This document shows, one piece after another, positions 8,152 to 16,567 of a DNA stretch of 48,926 bases. The notes beneath the pieces are model-generated. The model did not search any database and was not told the origin of the DNA. It saw nothing but the letters and a program-made list of their open reading frames with translations. This stretch comes from Candidatus Fermentibacterota bacterium (GTDB taxonomy: Bacteria > Fermentibacterota > Fermentibacteria > Fermentibacterales > JCC-6), in assembly GCA_030592645.1 (NCBI GenBank), contig JAUVIR010000019.1, positions 1-48,926 of the forward strand, written 5' to 3'. Each line of letters starts with the position of its first letter. The first letter of the stretch is position 1. The position numbers were made by a program, and so were the translations under genes.

Positions 8152-10341
8152 TTAGAACATCCAGAAATCAATATCCTTTTTCATTGCCCGCATGCTGATT
8201 TCTTCGATACCTGAACCCGCTATATCCCTGACAGCCGGCCAGAGTAGAATTTCATTTTCTATTATGTCACCAGGCAGGTAATCTGTACTGTACCGGTCAT
8301 GAATAAGCGGTTCTGAAAGCATGCTGAATGCTTTTTCATGTATCAAATCTCTGTGCTGGCGATAGGCTGCATTGATAAGTTCGATATATGAGTACTTTCT
8401 TCCTCCTGAGATGGAGACTTCTATCGTTGCAGATACATGTATCTCATCAGATTCTTCAGCGCTCTGCAATTCGTAACCGTACGGCACCTCTGCTCCGTAT
8501 ACAGCCGAGATCTCAAAGAGAAGTACAGCATCCTCAGTGCTTTCAATAATATCGAATATCCCAACCGTATACCTTCCGATACTGTCAATGGTCAGGGGTT
8601 CATGCTCACCCGCGGTATACATCCCGATTTCCCCGGAACCGGATGACTTGAATGTCAGATTCATCCCCTCAGCATAAGGGTGTTCAAGAAGATAATCAGC
8701 AGTTATTGCCGGAGTATCATTTGCGTCCCCCCAGCGTTCACCGTTCAGGTCTGCTGTCAGATAATGCCTCTCCACGTCTCCGAGCCTTGGACCGGCCTTG
8801 CTGTACATGAAGAATGGAGGATCGGTGATTCTACCGTTTCGGATATAGGGATCGAGGCGGTTTGCGAAAATGAACAATCTCCACTCGGAGGTTCTGCCGC
8901 GAAGGGTCTCAAGAGTAGAGTATACTTCCTTCATTTCGCTCTCTGAGCGGTCCTCTGTCTCAAAAAGCGGTTCGTTAACCACCCTCCACAACAGGGCTGC
9001 AAGGGACATCGAAGGATTGTCTGTATCCAGAGCGCTGCACACAAGTGCGCAGCGGTCGGTGATGCTCTGCGGCAGAGTCCCCCGCTGAAAACAGTTAAGA
9101 ATATCCCAGGCCGGATCACCTCTATCAAATCGATCAAAGTACGAATTCAGTGTTCCCGGCAGGTAACCGGCTGACAGTTCCACATAGTGACCCATGATTA
9201 TTCCATCAGCAAGCGAGGGATCAAAAACCACCGGCTGAACAGCTGAAGGCTGCACTTTATGGTCTTCCGCTCCCCGGCTCAGCCCCGATGCCAGAGCGCC
9301 GAGACAGACTGTTATTCCTGCTGCTGTTTTCAGTGAATCCGGAACGTGCCAGATTTCCCTGAAGCATTCTGTTCCATTTTTCCGCTGCAGCCAGCATCCT
9401 GATCTGCAGGCCGGATAGTAGATACACTCCCTGCATTCTCCATCAGGCTCGAAATTCCGGAGCTTACTGAAACCCTCTGTCCATATCTCCCTCAGGGGTC
9501 TGTTATGGATATTCCCCGCACTGAATGACCTGTCCAGTGTTGTACACGGAACTACTTCCCCATCCGGCAGGATCACGCATTGAGAAATTCCCGCCCCGCA
9601 AGTAAGTGGAAAATCTCTCACAAGGGGCTCCATGCTTCCCAGATAGCCGATTTCATCAGCCATTTCAACATTGAAGTATTCTCTCTTCCGGCTAACGAAT
9701 TTTATCAGATGCCTGAGCTGTCTTTTTGAGAGAAACAGATCGCTATGGTACGATGCTCTTCCCTCTGGAACCAGCAGATGAATTCCCCACTGGTCAGCAC
9801 CGCTTGCGGCCACAAGATGGAAGGTTTCTTCAAGATAGCGGTAATTGATATTTGTTACTGTGGTGCCTGCGCAGACCCTGACTCCAGGGAGGGATCTGAA
9901 GAAACGGATAGCCTCCATTGCTTCTTTCCATGCTCCTTCCCGACCTCTGAATGAATCATGAACCTCTCTGGGTCCATCCAGGCTCACCGCCACAAAACCG
10001 GGACTGTTTTCTCTGAGTGCTTTCATCTGATATTCTGAAGGCATTACCGCAGTATTCAGGGTCCAGTTCTGTCCCCTGAATCCAAGATAGTCTATTATTT
10101 CAGGCAGATCGTCTCTTACAAGAGGTTCTCCACCTGTCACAAGAAACTCTTCCACACCCATTTCAGTGATTTCATCGATGAGTTCTTTGACAGTGTGCAG
10201 AGGCATGTCGGAGAAGCCATTTTCCAGGCTGACGGAAAGGCAGTGCCGGCAGCTGAGATTGCATTTCAGCGTAGCCATCCATTGCACAAGAACAGGAACC
10301 TCTGAATAACCGTCCGAACTGGACCTGCTGAAAGTGCCCAT
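8152..10341 (-). CDS. Radical SAM/SPASM protein with large C-terminal extension
   Basis: 729 residues. The N-terminal half is a radical SAM enzyme with the 4Fe-4S motif CNLSCRHC (Cys27, Cys31, Cys34) and a TGGEP motif, followed by a cysteine-rich SPASM domain (CGAGISQC, VVPC, CRECIYYPACRSGC) that normally holds auxiliary clusters in peptide- or protein-modifying maturases. From about residue 395 there is a hydrophobic stretch (AAGITVCLGALASGL) and then some 330 residues, beta-rich in their second half, that match no family I recognise. ATG 10341 has AGGAAAGAGGTG just upstream; the longer frame to 10530 would run into the preceding HD-GYP gene. It lies 47 bases downstream of that gene on the same strand. 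No short precursor peptide gene is visible beside it, so the substrate is unknown. Confidence 0.8.
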   Translation of the reverse strand: MGTFSRSSSDGYSEVPVLVQWMATLKCNLSCRHCLSVSLENGFSDMPLHTVKELIDEITEMGVEEFLVTGGEPLVRDDLPEIIDYLGFRGQNWTLNTAVMPSEYQMKALRENSPGFVAVSLDGPREVHDSFRGREGAWKEAMEAIRFFRSLPGVRVCAGTTVTNINYRYLEETFHLVAASGADQWGIHLLVPEGRASYHSDLFLSKRQLRHLIKFVSRKREYFNVEMADEIGYLGSMEPLVRDFPLTCGAGISQCVILPDGEVVPCTTLDRSFSAGNIHNRPLREIWTEGFSKLRNFEPDGECRECIYYPACRSGCWLQRKNGTECFREIWHVPDSLKTAAGITVCLGALASGLSRGAEDHKVQPSAVQPVVFDPSLADGIIMGHYVELSAGYLPGTLNSYFDRFDRGDPAWDILNCFQRGTLPQSITDRCALVCSALDTDNPSMSLAALLWRVVNEPLFETEDRSESEMKEVYSTLETLRGRTSEWRLFIFANRLDPYIRNGRITDPPFFMYSKAGPRLGDVERHYLTADLNGERWGDANDTPAITADYLLEHPYAEGMNLTFKSSGSGEIGMYTAGEHEPLTIDSIGRYTVGIFDIIESTEDAVLLFEISAVYGAEVPYGYELQSAEESDEIHVSATIEVSISGGRKYSYIELINAAYRQHRDLIHEKAFSMLSEPLIHDRYSTDYLPGDIIENEILLWPAVRDIAGSGIEEISMRAMKKDIDFWMF

Positions 10342-10388
10342 ACGCACCTCTTTCCTGCTCGAAGGTCGATAAGTGATTCTGGAATGCG

Positions 10389-12146
10389 CTAACGTGTCAT
10401 TCTCTTCTTCACCATTAATAACTCTGGGATCTTTCTGATTTTTTCGAAATATTTCACAGCCTTCCCGTAGAGTATCGCTGATCTTTCGGGATCGGTCTTC
10501 TCGCAGGCCCTGCCGAGACAATAGTAACATTCGGCTTCGATGAATTCATCGATATCATCCCTTGAAAGTATCTCCTCGATCTCCTGTACGATATTGCTGT
10601 TCTCTTCCGTCTCGAGTTCATACAGCCACTTCACCACGAAATATCTGTAGTGATCTTCCTTCTTCTTTGAATGAATCTTCAGTTCGTCTGCCTTTTCCAG
10701 ATAGTTACGGGCATCCGCGAAATTCCCCTCTTCCAGGTATATCTTCACCAGGAGCAGGTAGTTAAGGAATATACCGTACTTGTCTTCCCTTTCAGCATTC
10801 GTCCTGTAGCTGTTGATGGCACGAATCTTTGCTTCTTTTGTTCTGCCCATCTTGAGAAAAGCTCTCGCACTCCCCAGGAGGCTCATTGCCCTGCCCGTCA
10901 GATCGCCGCTTATCGATTTCATACTGATCGAGTTATTGTAGTACTTGATGGACTGTGAATATTCGCCAAGGTCATACATTATGTGCCCCATGATATTGTA
11001 ACCTTTTGACTGGAGCATTATTATGTCGTTGAATATTTCCCTCTTCCTCTCTATTACTATCAGAAGCGTATCGTTATTCAGAAGCTCCTTCTTTGTTTCA
11101 CTGTTATAAAACATATTATCCAATAATTCAACAATATGTATTGCCTCATCCAATTCCCTTGTTTTCCAGAAGTAAATCAGGGCACCAAAGTAGGCCCGCA
11201 TCATGTCCAAATTGCTTATATTTTCGCTGTGCTTCAGGAACCATTGGTAATTATCGTACAGAGCATCGATGCGACCCATGTAATATTTCGAGAATGCAAT
11301 TTCAGTTCTGATCCGGTTGTAGTATTTCCCATGAATCCCGGCGCCGGTTTCCAGGATATCTATCGCCCTGGTCGGATTCCAGAGAATATTCTCGATGATA
11401 CCAATCATCAGATAGACCTTGTCGATATCATCTCCCTTGTATTTTTTCAGGGAACTGTTGAACATCTGGAGTGCTTTCGATGGGGATTTGTTTAGATTGT
11501 AAATGCCCCTGCAGTAATCGATGACGCCGTTGTCATACAATTCCTGCAGGATATCGGTGATTCTCCCGTCGAATTTGTTACCCTTGCCTCTTGCTATGAA
11601 TTCCAGGGCTTCTTCATCGGTATAACTGCATTCTCTGTAGACCCTGAGGGACGTCAGGGCATCGAAGACATCGGCCACGGAGATGATCTTTGCCAGTTCG
11701 GATATTGCATCACCTTTCAGCTTATCAGGATAACCGCTTCCGTCGAGGAACTCGTGGTGCGATCTGATAGCCTTTGTAACTGATTCTATAACCGGATGTC
11801 GTCCCAGCAGATCTTCCGAGTATATCGAATGTCTTTCAACCTCGCTGCGCTCTTCGGGTGTAAGGCTGCTGCTCTTCTTCAGGATGCTGTCCTCTATCTT
11901 CACTTTCCCGATATCGTGGAGTTTTGCGGCCAGGGAGAGGGCTGCCAGTTCCTTTTCGGACAGACGCAGCTCCCTGCCGATTTCCACGGAGAAAAGTCTG
12001 ACCCTCTCAGAATGGCCTTCCATGTAGGGATCCTTAGCATCGATTATCTCGGAGAGAATATTCGTCGTAATGAAAAACAGTTCGCTAACGGTCTTTAGAT
12101 TATCTTCGACTATTTTTTCGCTGACCGTTTGTGAATACTGTTCCAT
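10389..12146 (-). CDS. HD-GYP domain protein with TPR-like repeats
   Basis: Probable cyclic-di-GMP phosphodiesterase or HD-GYP signalling protein of 585 residues. Counted from ATG 12146, the HD-GYP domain (about 30-220) shows His45 (GHSERV), the HD pair His77-Asp78 (LHDIGK), HHE at 130-132 and DGSGYP at 135-140, so the metal ligands and the GYP motif are intact. Residues from about 230 onward are helical repeats with the character of TPRs, probably a protein-binding scaffold. No receiver, PAS or membrane segment is present, so the protein should be cytosolic. A GTG at 12212 would add 22 low-complexity residues; neither start has a strong ribosome binding site. A TTGACT-18-TATGTT promoter lies upstream. 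Confidence 0.88.
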   Translation of the reverse strand: MEQYSQTVSEKIVEDNLKTVSELFFITTNILSEIIDAKDPYMEGHSERVRLFSVEIGRELRLSEKELAALSLAAKLHDIGKVKIEDSILKKSSSLTPEERSEVERHSIYSEDLLGRHPVIESVTKAIRSHHEFLDGSGYPDKLKGDAISELAKIISVADVFDALTSLRVYRECSYTDEEALEFIARGKGNKFDGRITDILQELYDNGVIDYCRGIYNLNKSPSKALQMFNSSLKKYKGDDIDKVYLMIGIIENILWNPTRAIDILETGAGIHGKYYNRIRTEIAFSKYYMGRIDALYDNYQWFLKHSENISNLDMMRAYFGALIYFWKTRELDEAIHIVELLDNMFYNSETKKELLNNDTLLIVIERKREIFNDIIMLQSKGYNIMGHIMYDLGEYSQSIKYYNNSISMKSISGDLTGRAMSLLGSARAFLKMGRTKEAKIRAINSYRTNAEREDKYGIFLNYLLLVKIYLEEGNFADARNYLEKADELKIHSKKKEDHYRYFVVKWLYELETEENSNIVQEIEEILSRDDIDEFIEAECYYCLGRACEKTDPERSAILYGKAVKYFEKIRKIPELLMVKKRMTR

Positions 12147-12173
12147 ACTGCCTGCATTCAACTTAGTTTCTGA

Positions 12174-12197
12174 GCCGGAAGGCAGGATACCTTCCGT
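12174..12197 (-). other. Hairpin in the 5' leader of the HD-GYP gene
   Basis: cggaagg and ccttccg form a perfect 7-bp stem around a 7-base loop in the leader between the predicted promoter and ATG 12146. No T run follows, so it is not an obvious terminator. It could affect ribosome access. Confidence 0.4.
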
Positions 12198-12265
12198 CGC
12201 GTTAGAAAGCACGCCACCGGAGTCTTAGTCGAGCAGTAACATGCTCCAATTAATTACTGGAATTA

Positions 12266-12295
12266 AACATACGCACTTCGATCTTACCAAGTCAA
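12266..12295 (-). promoter_or_regulatory. Sigma70-type promoter for the HD-GYP gene
   Basis: Reading the minus strand, TTGACT (12295-12290) is separated by 18 bases from TATGTT (12271-12266). The predicted start is near 12258, leaving a leader of about 110 bases to ATG 12146. Confidence 0.5.
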
Positions 12296-12452
12296 TGTTA
12301 ATGAAGAGTCGGCGTTTTCAGGGAATAGTCTGCGAGAGTGAATTCCACCCGCCCCTCAGTACCCGAACACAGTTACTTCCTCTACTTATTATCCCGGCAG
12401 CTACCGATCTTTAACACATCAGCAATGTTGGCACCAGGATCAATCACAGGCA

Positions 12453-13373
12453 CTATCTCCCCATTGCCAGAAACAGGCGGGAGTATTCCACGACATACCC
12501 CTGGTCGATCTGCAGATCGATCGTGCTGATGGATTCAACCTGTTCATCAGTGAGGGGGAACAGAATTATCACCTCTCCGTCCTGAACACATCTTGTCAGA
12601 ATACTCGGCTTCCAGGTTTTCCAGAGGGCTTCGATCTCTTCTTCGAGAAAATTATCGTTGCCCCATTCGGATAATACCTCAAGTATCCCTTCATCTGAAA
12701 CGGCTAATTCGATACTGATTCTGTTTCCAGGTGCGACCACCAGATCGGCTTTGAGTTCTCCCTCTTCCGAATGAAACACTAGGGAGCGACGCTGGTAACT
12801 CTCGGCGGGTTCCTGTTCAGCAAACAGATTCGATGCTGAACACTCGTAGTAGATGAACCGGTCTTCGAAATTCCCTGCCTCGTACGTTACAGTCAGTGCC
12901 GGAACTTCCCGCCAGAACGGCATTGCCCACTCGAAACCGTCTTCGGCACTGTCACCGGGAGCACTTATTCTGTCGCTGGGTCTGTCACTGTGAACGGAAA
13001 CCTCGTCGGTGAAGCTCAGATCTTTCCAGACAGCTACGTATTTCTCTTCGTTCGGAAATACCGGTAGTGATTCGTCGTTTGTGGAGATTGCGGCGGGATT
13101 TGGAATTAGAATAGAGAAGTAGCCGTTCTGAACTTCAACAGTAAGGGTTCCAGTGAATTCCGGGCCATGGAACCATAGCACCGGAGCATCGACTATCATT
13201 GAGTAATAGGGCTGCAGCATGCCGAGCTCATCCAGGTAACCCTGCTGTGCCCCCTGTGCCATCGGGATAACCTCATCTATCAGCACGACTCCCCATTCGT
13301 GTACGAAAACAATTTCTTCCGAAGTTGCGGTTACCGGCGAACCGGCCAGCACTAGCAGTATCAAAAATATCAT
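12453..13373 (-). CDS. Secreted HEWG-type protein of unknown function
   Basis: 306 residues beginning with a signal peptide (MIFLILLVLAGSPVTA). Just after the cleavage region comes FVHEWGV, followed by APVLWFHGPEF and a V-x-V-x-x-G-x-F segment. This order resembles an uncharacterised family of secreted bacterial proteins that share an HEWGT motif followed by PVLYFY; the resemblance is from memory and moderate. No catalytic site is known for that family. ATG 13373 was chosen because GAAGGAGGT sits 7 bases upstream, an almost ideal Shine-Dalgarno sequence; the upstream candidate at 13400 has none. The gene is divergent from the arsR operon. Confidence 0.7.
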   Translation of the reverse strand: MIFLILLVLAGSPVTATSEEIVFVHEWGVVLIDEVIPMAQGAQQGYLDELGMLQPYYSMIVDAPVLWFHGPEFTGTLTVEVQNGYFSILIPNPAAISTNDESLPVFPNEEKYVAVWKDLSFTDEVSVHSDRPSDRISAPGDSAEDGFEWAMPFWREVPALTVTYEAGNFEDRFIYYECSASNLFAEQEPAESYQRRSLVFHSEEGELKADLVVAPGNRISIELAVSDEGILEVLSEWGNDNFLEEEIEALWKTWKPSILTRCVQDGEVIILFPLTDEQVESISTIDLQIDQGYVVEYSRLFLAMGR

Positions 13374-13452
13374 AAGTAAACCTCCTTCAATCTGTATCAA
13401 TTATACACACATAGGAATGCAGTATTCCATTCGGATTCCGCACATCGATAGC

Positions 13453-13485
13453 TTGACCGGAGATGATACTTGTAATATTGTACAA
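13453..13485 (+). promoter_or_regulatory. Promoter and probable ArsR operator of the permease operon
   Basis: TTGACC at 13453-13458 is followed after 17 bases by TATTGT at 13476-13481. The -10 overlaps the palindrome ttgtacaa (13478-13485), which sits in a longer AT-rich near-palindrome (atattgtacaaatat). Dyads of this kind over the promoter are the usual binding sites of ArsR/SmtB repressors, so autoregulation by the first gene is likely. Confidence 0.55.
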
Positions 13486-13511
13486 ATATACAAATATAGA
13501 AAGGATTTTTC

Positions 13512-13835
13512 ATGTCAGTGGATATTGCCCGGTTCGAAAGACGTGCGGGAGTGATCAAAGCTATGGCTAATGCTACCCGTCTCGTGATCGTCGAGGAACT
13601 TTCAAAGAATGAAAAAACAGTCGGGGCTTTAACCGAACTGGTCGGTCTCGATATTTCCACCGTATCCCGGCACCTTCTGATTCTCCGTCATGCGGGAATC
13701 GTCTCGTGCAGGAAAATCGGTACCAGAGTACTGTACCGGCTTCGAACACCATGCGTCCTGAACTTTTTTGATTGTGTCGAGAAGGTTCTCAATGGCGAGG
13801 ATGAGCCTGCGGATTGCTGTTCAGAGGAGAACTGA
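13512..13835 (+). CDS. ArsR/SmtB-family transcriptional repressor
   Basis: 107-residue winged-helix regulator. The pattern runs from MANATRLVIVEEL through LTELVGLDISTVSRHLLILRHAGIVSCRKIGTRV-YRL, the helix-turn-helix and wing of ArsR proteins. Possible metal- or thiol-sensing cysteines are near the C terminus (TPC, FDCVEK and a final CC pair). ArsR proteins release DNA when a metal(loid) or oxidant binds. AAAGGA lies 6 bases before ATG 13512. The stop TGA shares one base with the permease ATG (TGATG), so the two genes are translationally coupled. Confidence 0.88.
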   Translation: MSVDIARFERRAGVIKAMANATRLVIVEELSKNEKTVGALTELVGLDISTVSRHLLILRHAGIVSCRKIGTRVLYRLRTPCVLNFFDCVEKVLNGEDEPADCCSEEN

Positions 13836-15139
13836 TGGACTGGAAAAAGGAACGAAATCCCATGGGTTACATGCTGGGTTTCTTCCTGATCGCGTATTTT
13901 CTGCCGGTCGGATGGAATCGTTTCGACAACGCCGTATTTGAAGCCCTGTTTCTGCTTAAGGAGTATGCGAGGGAACATGTTCTGACCTGCCTTCTTCCGG
14001 CATTCTTTATAGCAGGGGCAATATCAGTGTTCCTGAGCCAGGCTTCAGTAATGAAATACCTCGGAGCGCAGGCAAAGAAAGTTGTCGCTTACGGAGTCGC
14101 TTCAGTATCCGGGAGCATCCTTGCAGTCTGCTCCTGCACTGTGCTGCCCCTGTTCGCCGGTATTTACAGGATGGGAGCCGGGATAGGGCCAGCCACCGCT
14201 TTTCTCTACTCAGGTCCGGCCATAAATGTTCTTGCAATAATTCTTACCGCGAGAATTCTTGGACTTCAGCTGGGCATAGCCCGTGCGGTCGGGGCAGTGG
14301 TGTTCAGCATAGTGATAGGGCTTCTGATGCACCTGATCTATGGAAAGAAAGAGAATGAAAGAACGACTGCTGCTCAGACATCGAGTAAGCATGATGATGT
14401 TTCCCGCCCCCTGTGGCAGACAACTCTATATTTCGCCAGCATGGTCGGTATTCTCATATTCGCCAACTGGGGGAGACCTGCCGCCGACTCTGGACTCTGG
14501 AGTTTTGTCTATTCGTGGAAATGGACTATTACGGGCGGTTTTTCTATTCTTCTCGGATCGATCCTGACAGCATGGTTCAATGTTAAGCTCTGGAAACTGC
14601 TGATCGTCGCCGTTGCTGTTGCTGTTTCTGTCGCGACTCTTCCGGGGCATCATGTCATCGCCTTTGCTGTCGGACTCATCGGATTTTCAATCGTTCTTAC
14701 AACAGGCAACCGCGAAACGCGATCGTGGTTCGACTCCACATTCGGCTTTGCAAAGCAGATATTTCCCCTGCTCTTTGCCGGAGTACTGATCGCAGGCGCA
14801 CTTCTTGGGAGACCCGGAAATGAGGGTCTGATACCATCCGAATGGGTCAGTTCGGCAGTTGGGGGTAACTCAATTTTCGCAAACCTGTTTGCCTCTATAG
14901 CTGGAGCTTTCATGTATTTCGCGACTCTCACGGAAGTCCCCATCCTTCAGGGGCTCCTCGGCGCAGGCATGGGCAAAGGGCCCGCACTGGCTCTCCTGCT
15001 GGCCGGCCCCGCTCTTTCTCTTCCGAACATGCTTGTTATCAGAAGCATAATGGGAACATCAAGAACAATTACCTTCATATCGCTGGTTGTTGTAATGGCA
15101 ACGATAAGCGGAATTGCCTTCGGGCTGTTTTTTGGTTAG
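13835..15139 (+). CDS. UPF0718/DUF318-family permease, full-length form
   Basis: 434-residue polytopic membrane protein of the ArsP/YraQ (DUF318) type. Characteristic features are CSC at 99-101 in LAVCSCTVLPLF, FLYSGPAINVLA in the first half and the related LLLAGPALSLPN in the second, which shows an internal two-fold repeat. Members export organoarsenicals or other soft metal(loid)s, but many are uncharacterised. ATG 13835 has GAGGAG upstream; the frame is open from 13814 but that would overlap arsR further. Downstream are two thioredoxin-fold proteins and CcdA, so the transported species is likely thiol-linked or needs reduction. Substrate assignment is inference. Confidence 0.85.
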   Translation: MDWKKERNPMGYMLGFFLIAYFLPVGWNRFDNAVFEALFLLKEYAREHVLTCLLPAFFIAGAISVFLSQASVMKYLGAQAKKVVAYGVASVSGSILAVCSCTVLPLFAGIYRMGAGIGPATAFLYSGPAINVLAIILTARILGLQLGIARAVGAVVFSIVIGLLMHLIYGKKENERTTAAQTSSKHDDVSRPLWQTTLYFASMVGILIFANWGRPAADSGLWSFVYSWKWTITGGFSILLGSILTAWFNVKLWKLLIVAVAVAVSVATLPGHHVIAFAVGLIGFSIVLTTGNRETRSWFDSTFGFAKQIFPLLFAGVLIAGALLGRPGNEGLIPSEWVSSAVGGNSIFANLFASIAGAFMYFATLTEVPILQGLLGAGMGKGPALALLLAGPALSLPNMLVIRSIMGTSRTITFISLVVVMATISGIAFGLFFG

Positions 15140-15147
15140 GAGCAAAA

Positions 15148-15384
15148 ATGAAAAGGGAGATCAAGATACTCGGAACCGGCTGTGCCAAATGCATCAAACT
15201 TGCTGCGCTTGCGAAACAGGCAGCGATAGAGCTGGGGATCGAGTACGAGTTGGAGAAGGTTTCCGACATCAACGATATCATCAGCTACGGTGTGATGCTG
15301 ACTCCGGCTTTAGTGGTTGACGGCGAAGTAAAGATCGCAGGATCCCTTCCCTCCATCGATCAGATAATCGATTACATAAAGTGA
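15148..15384 (+). CDS. Small redox-active disulfide (thioredoxin-fold) protein
   Basis: 78 residues of the TM0996/MTH895 glutaredoxin-like group: an N-terminal strand, the active site GCAKC (Cys12, Cys15), a cis-Pro region at MLTPALVVDG and a C-terminal helix. Proteins of this group often sit beside UPF0718 permeases and probably pass electrons or bind the thiolated cargo in the cytosol. It lies 8 bases after the permease stop. Confidence 0.87.
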   Translation: MKREIKILGTGCAKCIKLAALAKQAAIELGIEYELEKVSDINDIISYGVMLTPALVVDGEVKIAGSLPSIDQIIDYIK

Positions 15385-15402
15385 GCCAGGGAGATAAGAG
15401 AC

Positions 15403-15813
15403 ATGAACAGGACCACCAGATACATAATCATAGTATTAGTCTGTCTTCTCGCAGTAGCAGCTATTCTTGCAGGAAAGAATCAGGAACCTGCTGATGCGAC
15501 AGCTGGTTCTGTTGACAGCGATTTACCCAGGCTCCTGGATCTTGGATCACACACATGCACACCGTGCAGAATGATGGTCCCGGAACTGGATGCTCTTTCA
15601 GATGAATACGCGGGTGTAGTAAACGTTGAATTTATCGATGTGAACGAGAATCCGAACACAGCAGAGCCATATGGCATCAGGCTCATCCCGACCCAGATAA
15701 TCTTTGATTCTGACGGAAATGAGCTTTTCAGACATGAAGGCTACATGAGCAGGGAAGACATGACAGCGAAGCTGGTTGAGTTCGGTTACATTCCATCTCA
15801 ACCCCAGGATTAA
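15403..15813 (+). CDS. Membrane-anchored thioredoxin-like protein
   Basis: 136 residues. Residues 7-23 form a signal anchor (YIIIVLVCLLAVAAILA) and the rest is a thioredoxin fold with the active site CTPC (Cys52, Cys55), NVEFIDVNENP and the cis-Pro region RLIPTQIIF. The orientation predicts an extracytoplasmic reductase, which would receive electrons from the CcdA protein encoded 5 bases downstream. GGGAG lies before ATG 15403. Confidence 0.87.
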   Translation: MNRTTRYIIIVLVCLLAVAAILAGKNQEPADATAGSVDSDLPRLLDLGSHTCTPCRMMVPELDALSDEYAGVVNVEFIDVNENPNTAEPYGIRLIPTQIIFDSDGNELFRHEGYMSREDMTAKLVEFGYIPSQPQD

Positions 15814-15818
15814 TCAGC

Positions 15819-16517
15819 ATGGAAAGCTTATTAGCTTCGTTCACAGGTGCGGTTGAGTCAGCTGCTCCGATTGCAATTCCTCTCTCTTTGTTATGGGGAG
15901 TGCTGAGTATTCTTCTCAGTCCCTGTCATCTGGCAAGTATTCCCCTGGTCGTAGGATACATTTCGGGACAGGGAAACACCGGTGCAAACAGGGCTTTCAG
16001 TATTTCAGCAATATTTTCCCTTGGCATAATGATCACGATAATTCTTGTGGGCTTCGGCACAGCTGCCGCTGGGCGACTGCTGGGAGATATAGGGCAGTTC
16101 GGATATTACTTCGCCGCAGCAGTGATGCTTTACTTCGGATTGAATCTGCTCGAGGTTCTCCCGTCTCCTTTCAAAGGGGATAAGAACATTTCATCAAAAA
16201 GATCCGGTCTTGCCGGAGCCTTTGTTCTCGGGCTCGTATTCGGAATTGCTCTCGGCCCCTGCACCTTCGCTTTCATGGCTCCAATTCTCGGTGTAGCCTT
16301 CAGTACGGGCAGTAAGTATCCTGTCTTTGCTATCTTGCTTGTAATCGCCTTTTCCGTTGGTCACTGCGGAGTCATAGTCGGAGCGGGAACATTCTCCAGT
16401 GCTATCCAGAGATTTCTGACATGGAACGAAGGATCAGGTGTTGTCCCGATACTGAGGAAAATATGCGGTGTGCTTGTGATTCTTGGCGGATTGTATATTC
16501 TATTCAGATACGTATAG
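15819..16517 (+). CDS. CcdA/DsbD-type transmembrane thiol reductant transporter
   Basis: 232 residues with about six membrane helices. The two membrane-embedded catalytic cysteines are visible as SPC (Cys36) in the first helix and GPC (Cys148) in the fourth, each followed by the typical hydrophobic run. CcdA carries reducing equivalents from cytosolic thioredoxin to outward-facing thioredoxin-like proteins, here presumably the product of 15403. Cytochrome c maturation genes are absent nearby, so a role in this operon is more likely than haem ligation. Confidence 0.88.
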   Translation: MESLLASFTGAVESAAPIAIPLSLLWGVLSILLSPCHLASIPLVVGYISGQGNTGANRAFSISAIFSLGIMITIILVGFGTAAAGRLLGDIGQFGYYFAAAVMLYFGLNLLEVLPSPFKGDKNISSKRSGLAGAFVLGLVFGIALGPCTFAFMAPILGVAFSTGSKYPVFAILLVIAFSVGHCGVIVGAGTFSSAIQRFLTWNEGSGVVPILRKICGVLVILGGLYILFRYV

Positions 16518-16567
16518 AAGTATCAGAACTTCCGGTCTTGCGGCACACATAGAAAAAGGGGATCCTT

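Noticed and set aside
10342-10530. Longer N terminus for the radical SAM protein
   Set aside because: It would overlap the HD-GYP gene, lacks a binding site and resembles no enzyme N terminus.
12147-12290. Cyclic-di-GMP (GEMM) riboswitch upstream of the HD-GYP gene
   Set aside because: A hairpin is present, but the conserved loop bases and second stem of GEMM are missing.
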